64,000 bases of DNA. Origin: Micropterix aruncella (lineage: Eukaryota > Arthropoda > Insecta > Lepidoptera > Micropterigidae). Under the pieces are notes generated by a model that did not search any database, was not told where the DNA came from, and saw nothing but the letters and a program-made list of their open reading frames with translations. The translations under genes and the position numbers were made by a program. Location of the stretch: the NCBI GenBank assembly GCA_944548615.1, contig OX155961.1:23154620-23218619 (forward strand). The letters are read 5' to 3'. Shown here piece by piece: positions 21,257-32,903 of the stretch (position 1 is its first letter; each line of letters starts with the position of its first letter).

Positions 21257-21906
21257 ACTAGGGTTGTCAACTACAGCGGGCGAACCCTTCACCTCAGGAA
21301 GTTTTAACGATTAGTCGTTCTATCTCCCTGGAGTGAGCGCAGAAGACTTGGACAAAACAGTCCACCGTCTAGCTCCGCCACAAACCCGTAAGAGGCCAAC
21401 GCCTTAACCGCGAGATAGCCAGGAATGCTACCCAGCGGGCTTACACTCACGCCCTTACTTCCAATTGCGACCAGATTACTCCAGTCTCTCGATTGGTTAC
21501 GAGTTAGAAGTCGCTTGCGCGGTCCTCTCCCTTACGAAGCGGTGAAACGGTGTATACCGAATCTATCGCGGACCACGGCATCCTTTGCCCGGATGTTCAC
21601 CCAGGATCAGGTAGCCGATGGTCGTTTCGAGAGCAGCCGCCGTAAGGTCCGCAACCACCCCCGCTCTATAGGAAACAGTACTGCTTCCAGACTCCCCCGA
21701 CTGTTAGTCAGAGTGCGAAATCGATTGGCAATGCCGCACGGAGCGCAGAACGTCCAGGAGCGCCAGAAGATTGATTCCTAGGGGAAACTAACTATAAGGC
21801 CAGAGTCCTTCCCAGGCTCGCACTTCACGTGTGGAGGCCGTCGGATGGGTGTTGACCCGTGAGTGTGACCAACCCTGAACAGAATGGGTCTTCATAGCCA
21901 ACTCAC
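21257..21906 (+). mobile_element. 650-bp retroposon family, copy G
   Basis: Starts ACTAGGGTTGTCAACTACAG, very close to copies A, J and K through most of its length, and stops at GCCAACTCACC, about 25 bp short of the family 3' end. It carries a 118-codon frame shared with copies J, K and L. No TSD was seen. Confidence 0.88.
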
Positions 21907-22289
21907 CATGTCTTATGTTGTCTTCGAACCCCGGGATGTATACAGAGGAGAAAAACACAATATAAAAATTTGAACAGTTTTAATAAAGGTTAAAAGCTAA
22001 TGGGTAGGCGACTTGCAGACGTGGATGTTTTTTGACAGAAATGTTTAATAATCGCAGTGAGCGTTATTCTACTCGTAAACCGTGTGATATAATCTTCACG
22101 GTAGGGTTATAATAGGTCTCTAAAATACTGCGAATTTATATAGTGTGAAATAAAAATTCGATCTACTAGGAAATATAATTGCCGCTTGGCGTGAGAACGC
22201 AATTTTGCTTTTTGTGCTAATAATTATAAATTACCGTTATTACACATTATTTGAAACGTTGCTGTCTGAATATTTTCCCTACATATTCA
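21907..22289. other. Unassigned
   Basis: Sequence around 22075-22140 (GTAAACCGTGTGA, AAAATACTGC) resembles 38565-38640, a decayed copy of that repeat. Nothing else. Confidence 0.45.
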
Positions 22290-22990
22290 TAGATGAACTA
22301 TGAACGTATTTCACTCTTTAATTGTTGGGCAGTCGTTTAATAATGACTTCTCCACTCACTATAGTTTATTAAATGCGACTTTACCTAGTATAAAATATCT
22401 TCATCGCAATCACACCGACGATCAAAGTATTCAGCAACACTATCCCCATTTGTCCATTCTGCTCTTTTATGGAATCAGCTCCCACTTTCTGTCCGGCATG
22501 CACCTTGGTCAAAGTTGGTCGAAAAAGTTAATGAAGAAACTTTGTTTTTCAGACAGCCAGTAACCAAATACTTCTTATCTTCTCCTTTATTTTTCCCTGT
22601 CCAAAAATTATAAAAAATGGTATATTGTAACCCTAGCAAAACCCTTTGTCATGCTATACATGTTTTAGTTTATTTAAAAATTAACTTTATAACTTATATG
22701 TGTACTATACGATAATAATTAAAAGTTAGTTTACCAAACGGTTGACTGTAAGATATCGTAATAGTGATAAGTTCGACATTTGTGCATACATTGTTTTTTT
22801 TTTTTAAAACCAGTGTAATAGTCATTATGTTATAATTTTTTTTAGATAATAAAGTTGTTCTATTTTATTCTACCTGTTAGCCACTTCCTCTGGACTCAAT
22901 TTGCACGCCCTTCTTATTAAAGAGACCATGCTAAATCCCTTACTACTATCGCACTAGTATCTTCAATTGAAATGGAATAAATACTCTTTC
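22290..22990 (+). pseudogene. LINE C-terminal fragment and 3' UTR
   Basis: LLWNQLPLSVRHAP near 22460-22500 is the conserved ORF2 tail of Jockey/CR1-like LINEs, and a stop follows at about 22570. An AT-rich UTR contains ATAATAAAG at 22845 and ends near a GGAATAAATACTC(TTTC)n tail at 22972-22998. The upstream part is truncated. Confidence 0.65.
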
Positions 22991-23109
22991 TTTCTTTTCT
23001 TTTCTCAATTCGCATATATTACCTTATATTTCGAAGGTACTCTTTTCAGAATATTTTAATGAGCAATAACGGTTCGTGCTGCTTGGGCTATATGACCTGA
23101 TCATTACCT

Positions 23110-23672
23110 TGGATTGGCTCAACTCACGGTTCAAACCCTATCCGGTAGCCTCCACAAAAAGGAACGAACCTGGAATGGACTGTTCGTAGACGGGTAGGTT
23201 TAGACCCACTGGGGTGCGTCGTTAGCCAATCGACTGTGCACTCTGGAATCGCTCTTATACGTTTTTTAAGGAGCAGGGGTGGTTGTTGGCCTACTGCGAG
23301 CTATTCTTGAAACGAACCGTTGACCACTCGATCCCGTGTGAAAAACGGGCAAAGGACCCCACGGTCCGGAATAAATTCGAACTGAATTACCGCTAACATC
23401 AGGTAGAGGCCGCGCAAGCGATTTTAGACCCGTGTCCAAAAGGTAGATGGAGAAATCTGCCCAAATCCGGTAGTTAGGGCGCGATGCTGCCCACAGGATT
23501 GACTTCCCAGTGCTACGCGGTAAGGCGTTGGACTCTCAAGGGCAAGTTGGCATAGCTAGACGATGGATTGTTTCGTCCTCAAATTCCTACATTTACCCCC
23601 GGTCGAAAAAATGTTCAATATGGTTATACTTCTCTGGGGTGGCGGATTTGCCCGTTGTAGGTGATAACTCTA
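23110..23672 (-). mobile_element. 650-bp retroposon family, copy H (diverged subfamily)
   Basis: Minus strand from GAGTTATCACCTACAACGGG to TTGAGCCAATCC. CGGGTAGGTTTAGACCC and GGTAGAGGCCGCGCAAGCG blocks align with copies D, E and M. Confidence 0.8.
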
Positions 23673-24287
23673 TATTGATCATTTCCTAAAAAGTTTTTCG
23701 TTTTATTTAATCAACGTTAGATCACGGATTGTTCGAAAAATTAATCCGCTTTACGCCATTCGCGCGACATTAAGTATAGGCCGCGGCAAATTTCTCGGTC
23801 CCTCGCTCACATACTCAGATCATAGATTTGGAAATTATTGAACACCATTATTCAGGACCGGGAAATCTGGCGTGGCCAGTGCGTTGGGAACGCATCCACG
23901 CTCGATTTTGCGATTTCACGAAAACATTGTCTTTACTTATCGAAATCCGTGATTTATTTGGGGACGAAAATTAACACGCGTTCTTTGTGACTCGATGTCT
24001 CCGTCGCTTCGCTTGACACCATACACGCTGTTCCCCGTTCGTCGACCGGTTCCGACACGCCCGCGTTGATTATTTAATTTCCGGCCACATTTCGATTTTC
24101 CATGCCGAATTTATTCGCTGTGACTTCCCCCAAATCAAAACTTGTCGCAATTCCCTGCCGCAACATTTAAAAGTATCCTCTTTGTATATCGAATATTTAA
24201 AAAAAATTTCGGTACGGTAACACTCAAATTTCATAATTTTGTGTAGCGTTCGACACTCACTTGAACATACCGATGGAGCGCCCGTCC
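23673..24287. other. Unassigned, moderately GC-rich
   Basis: Looks unlike the flanking elements in composition. It could be old single-copy DNA. No ORF over 60 codons with credible composition. Confidence 0.4.
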
Positions 24288-24629
24288 AGGAGCGCCCGAA
24301 GGTTGACTCCTAGGGGAAACTGGCTCGCAGGCCAGAGTGCTACCCTGGCTCGCACTTCTGCGTGGAGGCCGCCGGATGGGTGTTGACCCGTGAGTATGAC
24401 TGACCCTAAACGCATGGGCCTTAGTGGCCTAACTGCAACAGGGCCCATTAGATCCCACAAAAAAAGAAAATTTTACCTCATTGTGGCCGCGTGGCTTGAG
24501 TCGCGGGAGTCCTGCCCGGGGTAGTCCTCCACACGACGAGGATACTGAACAGGAGCTAAATCGGGAGTTGGACCAACCCGGAAACAGTAGATCTTATGGC
24601 CCAAGCTGCACGAAACCGTTCGCTACCAA
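24288..24629 (+). mobile_element. 650-bp retroposon family, copies I and I' (3' ends)
   Basis: 24288-24457 is the 3' third of the younger type (CGTCCAGGAGCGCCCGAAGG to CCCATTAGATCCC). 24498-24629 is a 3' end of the older type (CGGGAGTTGGACCAACCCGG to CGTTCGCTACCA). Two tails in tandem imply two insertions. Confidence 0.8.
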
Positions 24630-24774
24630 CCAAATGAACAATTTAGTTGAACAACTGCACAATTAGTTAGAACAAATGAAAAAATGTTTTTTCAATTAAG
24701 CTACTAAATATGAAATAGGCGCCCCTCCAAAATCCCCCCTGGGCAGGTTGCCCTAGCTTGCTTCTACCTATATA

Positions 24775-25290
24775 TACAGGGCTGGCGATATAGTCATACG
24801 CAACGCTTCTGTGCCTGAATGTTTCAATAGAACATTACAGTGTTTCAACCTTATTTTGTTAGTTCCAAAATAGGTGAATAATCTTTTTTCTTTGCGATTG
24901 TAGGAAGTTTTTTCTTCCGTCGAATTGTCTGGCTTTCATTTCGACGTTGATCTGCAATGCTCCTCCCCATTCAGGTAGAGGCAGTATGAAATCGATAAGC
25001 AGGTTTGTGAACCACCTCCAAAAAGGAGGTGCATAAGGACACCCATAGAACCGGAGCTGGCGATAGTCATGCTCAATGTAAAGCTTCTGTGCCTGAATGT
25101 TTCAATAGAATATTGCAGTGTTTCAACCTTATTTGGTTAGGTCCAAAGTAGGTGATTAATCTCTTTTTTCCGGTTTATTTTTTCGTCAAATTGTCTGGCT
25201 TTCGATGTCGATCTGTAACGCTCCTCCCCATTCAGGTAGAGGCAGCCCGAAATCGATAAGCAGGTTAGTGAACCACCTCCGATATTACAT
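24775..25290 (+). repeat. Two-unit tandem duplication, about 265 bp
   Basis: CTTCTGTGCCTGAATGTTTC and CTCCCCATTCAGGTAGAGGC each occur twice about 265 bp apart. Both units end in GTGAACCACCTCC and an AAGGAGGT word. Substitutions are frequent, so it is not recent. No ORF. Confidence 0.85.
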
Positions 25291-25859
25291 AAGGAGGTAA
25301 GGCAAACAAGCGTCCATTTGTCAGTGGGAATTTATCTGCCGCTCGTCCCGCCTCCGCCTGATAAATGTCCCGTGCTTTTGACAAGCGCCCACCCCGCCCC
25401 GAGTAGCTACCCGCCGCTACCCAACTACCCGCCAGCTCCTTGGTCGGATGATTTTGGATGAATAATGCATGGTGGAGAGATGTGCCTAAGCCGCTTTGTC
25501 GTTCATATAAGTCACTTGCAGTGGGTCCCGCGGCGCCACGCAAAAACCCCAATAAATAACGCGAAGGCCTTCCTCTCTAATATTCATCATGTTATACAAA
25601 CTAACTTCTACTCTCCCGCTTACATAATTCTATTTTTCGTTATTAGATAATGAAAAAAACATGCTATAGTATATTGTAGCATTTCTAATAATAAAATAAA
25701 TGATTAGATAAGTGTGTATCACTCCTGCGTCCTTTTATGCGATACTACTATGGGGTAATGCAACCGATATCCATCGCGTTTTTGTGCTACAAAAGTAAGC
25801 CGTTAGGACAATTTTTGGTGTAAGCAGAAAAACAAGCAAATTAGATGTATCCTTACCAT
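25291..25859. other. Unassigned; CpG-richer 25320-25540
   Basis: A C-rich patch (CCCACCCCGCCCCGAGTAGC) could be a promoter or leader remnant. A 95-codon minus frame across it has no recognisable similarity. Confidence 0.35.
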
Positions 25860-26489
25860 GTCGTCCGGCTTAAAGCTTAAAGCTGGTATCCTTACCATGT
25901 CGTCCATGTACATATATCAGTGCCTTTTATACGCCAAAGAGAATCTTTTAAATTGCGAGCTTCACTCCACTCGACATAGCCATAATACGCGACATAAAAA
26001 CAATGTGTTATTGCCTAAAGTACGCTTGACTAAATATCAAAAAACATTTTTATATATTAGTTTTAAATTGTTCAATGCTTTGCCGTCATCGACGAGAAGA
26101 CTTGAGATGGCAGCATATAAAATCTGCTTGAAAAATCAGTTAGTCAAACATGCCCTTTACAAACTGGACGACTTTTATGATATTGCGTCCACAATTGCTT
26201 GATTATAAATAACCATATTATGACTATACTTTCGCACTAAGTTTTAGATTTTATTGACATTGTTTTTAAATACGCATGTTTCAGAATTTTTCTTTTTCAT
26301 TGTATCGATTATTATTTATTGTTTGATTATTGATTATTTTGTAAATTTGACTATTTTTAGTAATCACCTCTGATTACAATTATTTTTTTTTCCTTTTAAT
26401 TAATCAAAGCGGTTTTATCATCGGTAAATTATGATTGTAAAATTTGACATGTTCCTCAGTATTGTGAAATGCTTTTATGGAATGAATAA

Positions 26490-26521
<32 letters not shown>

Positions 26522-26522
26522 A
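25860..26522 (+). pseudogene. 5'-truncated LINE with (GAT)n tail
   Basis: HSHNTRHKNNVLLPKVRLTK and SFKLFNALPSSTRR are the conserved C-terminal block of Jockey/CR1-type LINE ORF2, ending at the stop near 26200. An AT-rich UTR leads to GAATGAATAAA and a (GAT)n run at 26491-26522, a typical LINE 3' tail. Confidence 0.8.
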
Positions 26523-26559
26523 ACTGACGCAAAGGAACAAAACGTGCTGCTGTTTTAAT

Positions 26560-26640
26560 GACGGCTAATTAATACTTCTCTTGTATAGGCGCCTGCAAGG
26601 AAGGAGGTGGAGGGAGTGCTACGATGGGGAATTCGCACTA
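26560..26640 (+). repeat. Short repeat shared with 29960-30035
   Basis: Both have a TACT(T/C)CTCTTGT(A/G)TAGGCGC word followed by TGCAAGGA(A/G)GGAGG. The rest is diverged. Confidence 0.6.
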
Positions 26641-26679
26641 AAACCCTTTATTTGCCCTAAAAAGTCGAAAGAAATTTTT

Positions 26680-27400
26680 TATTACACATTTTAAAAAAAA
26701 CATACATCAGGCAGACTTAATGCCTAAATTAAAATCTCTTACAGACAACCTTCGTGGAAGTGTAAGAATTTAGGTGCCAATAGATAAAACAAACAAAAAA
26801 ACTGATAACATACCAAAAATTAATCAAGTAACAAAAGTGCCATCTTTTAAAATATAATTAGGATGTGGAATATTCTCGAGGAGTGAAGGATAGAGGAGGA
26901 TGAGATGAGACGTAGGTTAACTAGGAATTTAGGGACATAAATGCTTTTTCAGAGACACTTGAAAAGTAGAATAGCTGGTTTCATAGTCTAGCTGCATGCA
27001 CGGCAAAGGAATAGGTAAAAAAAGAAGAATTATGAGTAAAAAGCAATTTTACTATCCTGACTGGAACGGAGTGGAAGACCATGACTTCCTAAGTAATAGA
27101 ATTTATGGGTTAGGTAGGAGGGAGTGGTAGGATTTTTGAGTATGTTATAAAGAAGGGAAAAAATATGCAAGTTTTTACGTTTACATGTTCGAAACCAATG
27201 AAATCCGCTTCTATATTCAGAGACGTGATAATTTTTTTTCGCATTGTAGATATACTCAATGCACACATTTTGCAACCGCTCCAATTTGTCGAGGATGGCT
27301 ACAGTAACGTCGAGGTAGCAAACATGAGCATAGTCTAGTATAGCCATTAACAGCGTTTGAGCGATGATCTTCACTGGTAAAATTCTTTGCAACCGCCGAA
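26680..27400 (-). pseudogene. LINE RT C-terminal fragment
   Basis: The minus frame 27392-27030 reads ILDYAHVCYLDVTVAILDKL, LERLQNVCIEYIYN and LGSHGLPLRSSQ, then after a stop AVHAARLWNQLF. The same LINE family is at 44588-45508. The start is truncated and the 3' UTR runs to about 26680. Confidence 0.82.
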
Positions 27401-27546
27401 GAAAATACTAATAAAATACTTATAAATAAAATACTAAATAAATATAATACTAATAAAATACTTAATGACGGCAAATTAACTTTCATTGTCGCACTGACGT
27501 GTTGAAAGACTCACTTTTGATATCGAAATCACTCATTTATTTATTA

Positions 27547-28464
27547 CTAGCGGAACCCGGCGAACTTCGTCTCGCCACGAATTTGTTCGCTTAGCAGCAG
27601 ATGGCGTTAACATAGGTAATTTTCATCGACAGTTGTTTGAAATTTGCATTGTTTGTTTAAATTCTTCATTGAAAGCAGTCTGATTGTTTATTTTTTGTCT
27701 CACCAAAAGAGCAGTTTCATCAATTGCCATTTGTGTCCTAAATGGAGGAGAAAAGTGTGTAAAAAGTACGATTTTGTTTGACAGAGAATGTTAGACATAA
27801 AATGCTTAGAATCTGGTGCATTTCCAGACACGAACGATCCTAATGGAACCAATGGTGTCAATCTCATTTTACCCCCTGCGCAACACAAAGCGAGTGGCTC
27901 GTGGCGGTACTTCAATGCATTGCAATATTGGCACAAATGGTCCATTTCTCCAATTTGCATGCATTTATAATCGCTGTATTGTTTCGTCAGGTCATAATAG
28001 ATTGCCTCTCTGTATGTGTTTTGTCTCAAATTCATCTTCGCACTGCAACATTACGGATCCGTGCCGCTTTATTCAATTTTTGGCGACGCTCATCGCTTTC
28101 AGTTGCTCGAACCGCTCTTCACGAGTTACACAAATTCATTTAATTCAGTTGATTTACCTTCAGAATCACGAAAACGCTATCAAGAAATCGTAAAATTCAA
28201 CTTAACTGTCAAATGTTAACTGTACCGCCATCTTGATTTTCGAATTTTTATTCGAATTTTTATATGATCAAGCTTAGTACTAAAATAATTTTCGGTTTTT
28301 CACATTTTTCTCACTTTTCCGAGAGATTTTCCGGATTTTTTATTGCCTATAGTAAGACCGAAGTGATTATGAACAAAACAAAAAAAGAATCATCCAAATC
28401 GGGTTAGCCGATCGTGAGTTATTAGGTAACATACATAAAACCCGACTCATTTTTATTATATAGA
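27547..28464 (-). mobile_element. Non-autonomous Helitron, 918 bp, ends intact
   Basis: On the minus strand it starts TCTATATAATAAAAATGAG, preceded by A, and ends in GTTCCGCTAG followed by T: the A^T insertion, 5'-TC and CTAG-3' hallmarks. The hairpin GGCGA...TCGCC lies 11 bp before the end. It carries a piece of a Helitron N-terminal ORF (27700-28035). Confidence 0.88.
27700..28035 (-). pseudogene. Helitron-encoded N-terminal fragment
   Basis: MGEMDHLCQYCNALKYRHE and LALCCAGGKMRL form the Cys-containing N-terminal block upstream of the helicase in Helitron Rep/helicase proteins. The rest of the Rep and helicase domains is missing, so this is a captured or deleted remnant in a non-autonomous element. 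Confidence 0.7.
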
Positions 28465-28982
28465 TTATTTTAGTCAACAGGCCCTGATAAAGGCCCGTGA
28501 CGTCTTCCGCTAGCTATAAAAGCTTTGAACGAGGAATCTCATAAGCCGCGCCCATTGACCCGGCTTTCAGGATATCGCAGGGCTCCGCGCCCTGCGGGAG
28601 ATTTCTTGTGAATGTTGTCTGTGTAGTGTTGACTGTGTAGTGTAGACTTTATAGGCGTACATGACATCTTCTGTGGGAATGACTGCTGTGCTCAGATACC
28701 CGCGCTCGCGGTCTGCTTATCTAGCAAACTGCGCGGGTACGGATTCCGGATTTCTGGCAACCTGGTGTACAGCGGAGCGAGCTCACGGATGTGCTAGTGT
28801 AGCGAGGGGTAGGTCCCTTAGTACTTAGCTCGAGCTAGGCGCTTTACGTATTAATACACGGACTCTGTTTTGCTAAAGCCGCGTTCTAGAGTCGCGTTTT
28901 GGACATACCATGGCACTCCGGAGACTTTTCGCAATTCGACGCCAGTATCCATTGCATGTTTGTCCTCTGCGATGTGCTCATT
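28465..28982 (+). repeat. Repeat at 28475-28600, related to 29680-29830; rest unassigned
   Basis: GGCCCTGATAAAGGCCCGTG...ACGTCTTCCGC matches GGGCCCTGAAAAGGCTCGTG...ACGTCTTTCAC at 29688. The remainder is the host sequence into which copy J inserted. Confidence 0.6.
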
Positions 28983-29674
28983 TATTAGAGTGACTATAAA
29001 TAGAGTTGTCAACTACAATGGGCGAACCCATCACCTCAGGAAGTTTTAACGATTAGTCGTTCTATCCTCTGTGAGGTGAACGCACAAAACTTGGACAAAA
29101 ACAGTCCACCGTCAAGCTACGCCACATGCCCGTAAGAGGCCAACGCCTCAACCGCGAGATAACCAGCGGGATCACACTCACGCCCTTTCTTCCAATTGTG
29201 GCCAGATTATTCCGGTCTCTTGATTGGTTACGAGTTCGAGGTCGCTTGCGCGGTTCTCTCCCTTACGAAGCGGTGAGACGGTGTGCACCGAATCTATCGT
29301 GGACCGCGGCATCCTTTGCCCGGCTGTTCACCCAGGATCGGGTAGCCGATGGTCGTTTCAAGAGTAGTCGCCGTAAGGTCCGCAACCACCACCGCTCTAT
29401 AGGAAACAATACTGCTTCCAGACTCCCCCGACTGTTAGTCGGAGTGCACAGTCGATTGGCTTACGCCGCACGGTGTGCAGACCGTCCAGGAGCGCCAGAG
29501 GTTGATTCCTAAGGGAAACTAGCCCTAAGGCCAGAGTCCTGCCCGGGCTCGCACTTCATGCGTGGAGGCCGCCGGATGGGTGTATACCCGTGAGTGTAAC
29601 CCACCCTGAACAGAATGGGTCTTCATGGCCAACACAGCAAGGGCCCATTTGCTCCCAGTCCTATTAGAGTGACT
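28983..29674 (+). mobile_element. 650-bp retroposon family, copy J, with 13-bp TSD
   Basis: Full-length representative. The body 28996-29661 is bounded by the perfect direct repeat TATTAGAGTGACT at 28983-28995 and 29662-29674. It starts ATAAATAGAGTTGTCAAC and ends CCCATTTGCTCCCAGTCC. A 128-codon frame spans 29126-29512. It has no TIRs or LTRs, so this is a retroposon-type insertion. Confidence 0.9.
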
Positions 29675-29830
29675 GAGTATTTAAGTCGATGGGCCCTGAA
29701 AAGGCTCGTGACGTCTTTCACTAGGCATTGCCGTTTCGTAGAGCTTCACGCAAGATGGGCTCATTGGCCATGGTTTTTGCGTGCGGCAACGCAAGGCCTT
29801 GCCCGGTGGCTGGTATATTTGTGCTCATTT

Positions 29831-30923
29831 ATTGAAATCACATTTTTCCTATGTATTCTTTTATGTTTATTTACGAGTATTTATGCAATACGAAGTGGCA
29901 GCGCGGCCTAAAAGATCGACAGCGCCCTCTGTTAGTACATTTTACGATTAATTGGAAGTGCTGATTGATTAGATACTCCTCTTGTGTAGGCGCTTGCAAG
30001 GAGGGAGGGGGATGGGGGCGAGAAAGTACATTTACCCTCCAATGTATTATTTATCGCGACGTCTTGTATTAGGCATTACATAACAAGTTTGGTTTTATAG
30101 AACTTTTCAAGCAAAGCCAAGATTTCTTTGCGTATCAGTATAGCATTGGAAATGTGTAGGTACTTCCCTAACAGGAACGATGTGAAAATTCAAGAGAAAC
30201 TTTCACCAACCACCACCTACCAACTTCATTGCTCAATTTCACAATTATTGATTGAAATTTATTATTTTTAGTATACGATTATCTATTGTCATGACTAATA
30301 CATTGTTGCTATGATAATTATCAATTATTCTTATTATTTAATCAGTAATTTACACTGTTACAATATGTTATAATAATTGATGATAAATTATTTAAGTTAT
30401 TTTATAAATCTATTTAAGTTATTTTACAATCTTTTAGGACAAAAGAGCCAAATGGTTAGTTTTAAAAAGAAAATTTAATTCTAAGAACCGTTTTTTTATG
30501 GACAATACTGTCGTTATTATTAAAGATTATTAGAAAATATAGTTTTTTTTCTAGAAATATAAAAAGAACCCTTCAGACCAATTAACTTGCATTGCAAAAA
30601 CTTCCTTATAAATGATAAACCATATTCGGTAACATAATCAAATATCATAAAATGTATTTTTCAACGTTTTCCGAGTGCGTTTAATTATTTTTAGTTCACT
30701 TTTTAAATTATATCTTGTTCACATAGCTCTTCAAAAAACATCACTAAAGGGAGTTTTTAGATTGATCGGCATATCAGTGATTATTTCTAACATAATCGTA
30801 TCTAACTGAGGAGTAGGTTATATAGAAAATTACAATCCCTCTTTTTCCGAAGGGAAAGGAGAAGTATTTCGCTCACACAGCCGAAGGAACACGTCTATGT
30901 GCAATTATGCTTTATAAATAAAT
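29831..30923. other. AT-rich DNA, nothing recognised
   Basis: Apart from the short repeat at 29960-30035, no gene, TIR or RT motif was seen. Confidence 0.45.
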
Positions 30924-31010
30924 ACAAACGGAGCTGCCATGGAATTCACCGACCGGAGTCGGGCCCATCATAATACTATTTTTTTACACTTCTGGGGGGT
31001 GAGCAGTGGA
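30924..31010 (+). repeat. Second copy of the 2055-2145 repeat
   Basis: Same words, with a T-run in place of the TATTATTA seen at 2.1 kb. The two flanks are unrelated. Confidence 0.75.
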
Positions 31011-31804
31011 TTCCGGACTTACGAACCGGCTGTGGTAGGTTAGGACAGCTGTCTTGCCACATGTGAGCGTTCACCTTACCACCCATTCACTCCCCCTTCG
31101 AAGCCATAGAATTTGAGATGCGCAAATCGCAGTTTTAGATAATTTTAGTCATATCATAAGTCCCTGTTTTCATACAAACACCCCTTCTTGATAACAATGC
31201 GCACTCTTATCCGACCCTTATCTTTTTGAATTTCGGCCACCCCTAGGTTTCTTTGAATTTCGACGGATGGTTGAGTTATTCCGCCTTTCGAGCCGCATCT
31301 AAAAGGATTTTCGGCAGCGTTGAGTACAGTGTGCGACTTGCTAGGAAATTCCTAGCTATAATATTCGCGTAATAGTTAGGGATTGTCTTGGTACTGATTT
31401 TCCCAGTCACCAAACGTCGATAAGAATATTTAATGACTAATTCTAAGTAGCGTACATGTATTGTAGGGGGGTTTTCCGGTGGTTAGATCTGGGAAATGCC
31501 TTTGGAAATACAAATGTGCTGCACTTTTTTAGCACAAATGAAAATCGTTTTTATGTCAAGTCAATAACAGCATTGATTACAAAAAATAATCTAGCTGATC
31601 TATATAGGTATGGTAAACATGTCTAGTATATGAAAACCTAGAAAAAGTATGGTCCTTTTCTTCCATACCTGAACATTGGTCATATGATACTTAAAATTAT
31701 AAAGGTAGTTTAGGATAACATTTGACTGCGATTTGCTATCGCCAAAGCCTTGCCAGACTCGTTTGCCTTTCGTCAGAGTGACACGCATTAATTAATTAAT
31801 TAAA
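31011..31804. other. Unassigned
   Basis: No supported gene or repeat. Composition is average for the window. Confidence 0.4.
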
Positions 31805-32025
31805 TTATTAATTTATTTATTCCTTATATATACATTCAAACGCAAGAGAACAAAAGAAATATAATGTACAACCCAGAAAATACCGCTATATGCTTCTAAA
31901 TTTAGGCATACATCAGTCTGTGCCCAGGCCAAATTGTGCAAAAATTATATGATAAAATGCATAAAATTATTCCTAATGTGCCAAGTAAAGTGAAACCGAG
32001 CCCGCCTTGCTAGGCACTCCTGTGA
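31805..32025. repeat. Second copy of the 20350-20562 repeat
   Basis: Matches through GAACAAAAGAAAT, TATGCTTCTAAA and GAGCCCGCCTTG. 32262-32335 then repeats 10703-10770. 32340-32900 holds nothing recognised. Confidence 0.7.
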
Positions 32026-32903
32026 TAAGGCGAGCTCACTTCCTGAGTCTTATTGTAGTGCCACGGTTGCGTCAGTTTAAAAAAAAATATATTACCTTAT
32101 AATTTTAACCACAGATCATATCAAACATATGCGATACCGCCCTTTTGCCGTTCCGACGGCTGCCGTGCGCATTCCTACGAACTTCGTTTTTATTATTGTA
32201 ATATTGCCCAGCGTAATGAAGGTAGGCAAATAATAACGTATCCGACCCGAAGTCTTCACACGTTATTATATCGAATATGAAATTAATCATGTGGATATTT
32301 TTTTTCCTATAAAAGTAGTTTTCTAAGTATAAATTATTCTAAATTAAACGATGCTGACGCGCATTAAACGAATTAAGCGCATAAAACACTAGGTACTGCA
32401 ACAAACTTTAGTAGATTCTGGCTTTACTTATTATGAACATTAGCCAAATGTGTGTTTTTTCGTGGAATTATAGGATCAATTATCCTGCACAAAAATTTCA
32501 AGACTGAGAAAATGAAAGCAATGAGTTTGTATTTTTGAATAATTTCAAAATCCCGCCAGACGCATTCTGACACTTTTTAATGTAGGCATACTTCTTTCAA
32601 ATGATAATCTCTGAGGATATCAATTTGTATTATGAGCTTCAAACCTGTAAAAATAAGGGCGACTTATCTGTAAATCATATAATTTTTTCCCGTTTTTGTA
32701 ATTGTTGATATATTCTCGCCAAGTTATCTTCGTTCAACTGTAACGTTCAAGCCAGATTGCTTTTTTGTGCATTTAATAATCGACCCTAGTAAATGGAAAT
32801 GATTTATAACTCGGAAAATAAGTACGATTTAAATGCACCTTCCGTTTCGTCCACCCACCCATCGAGTAATCCCGCCGGATCCGGAATTTCTTGATCAGCA
32901 TCA

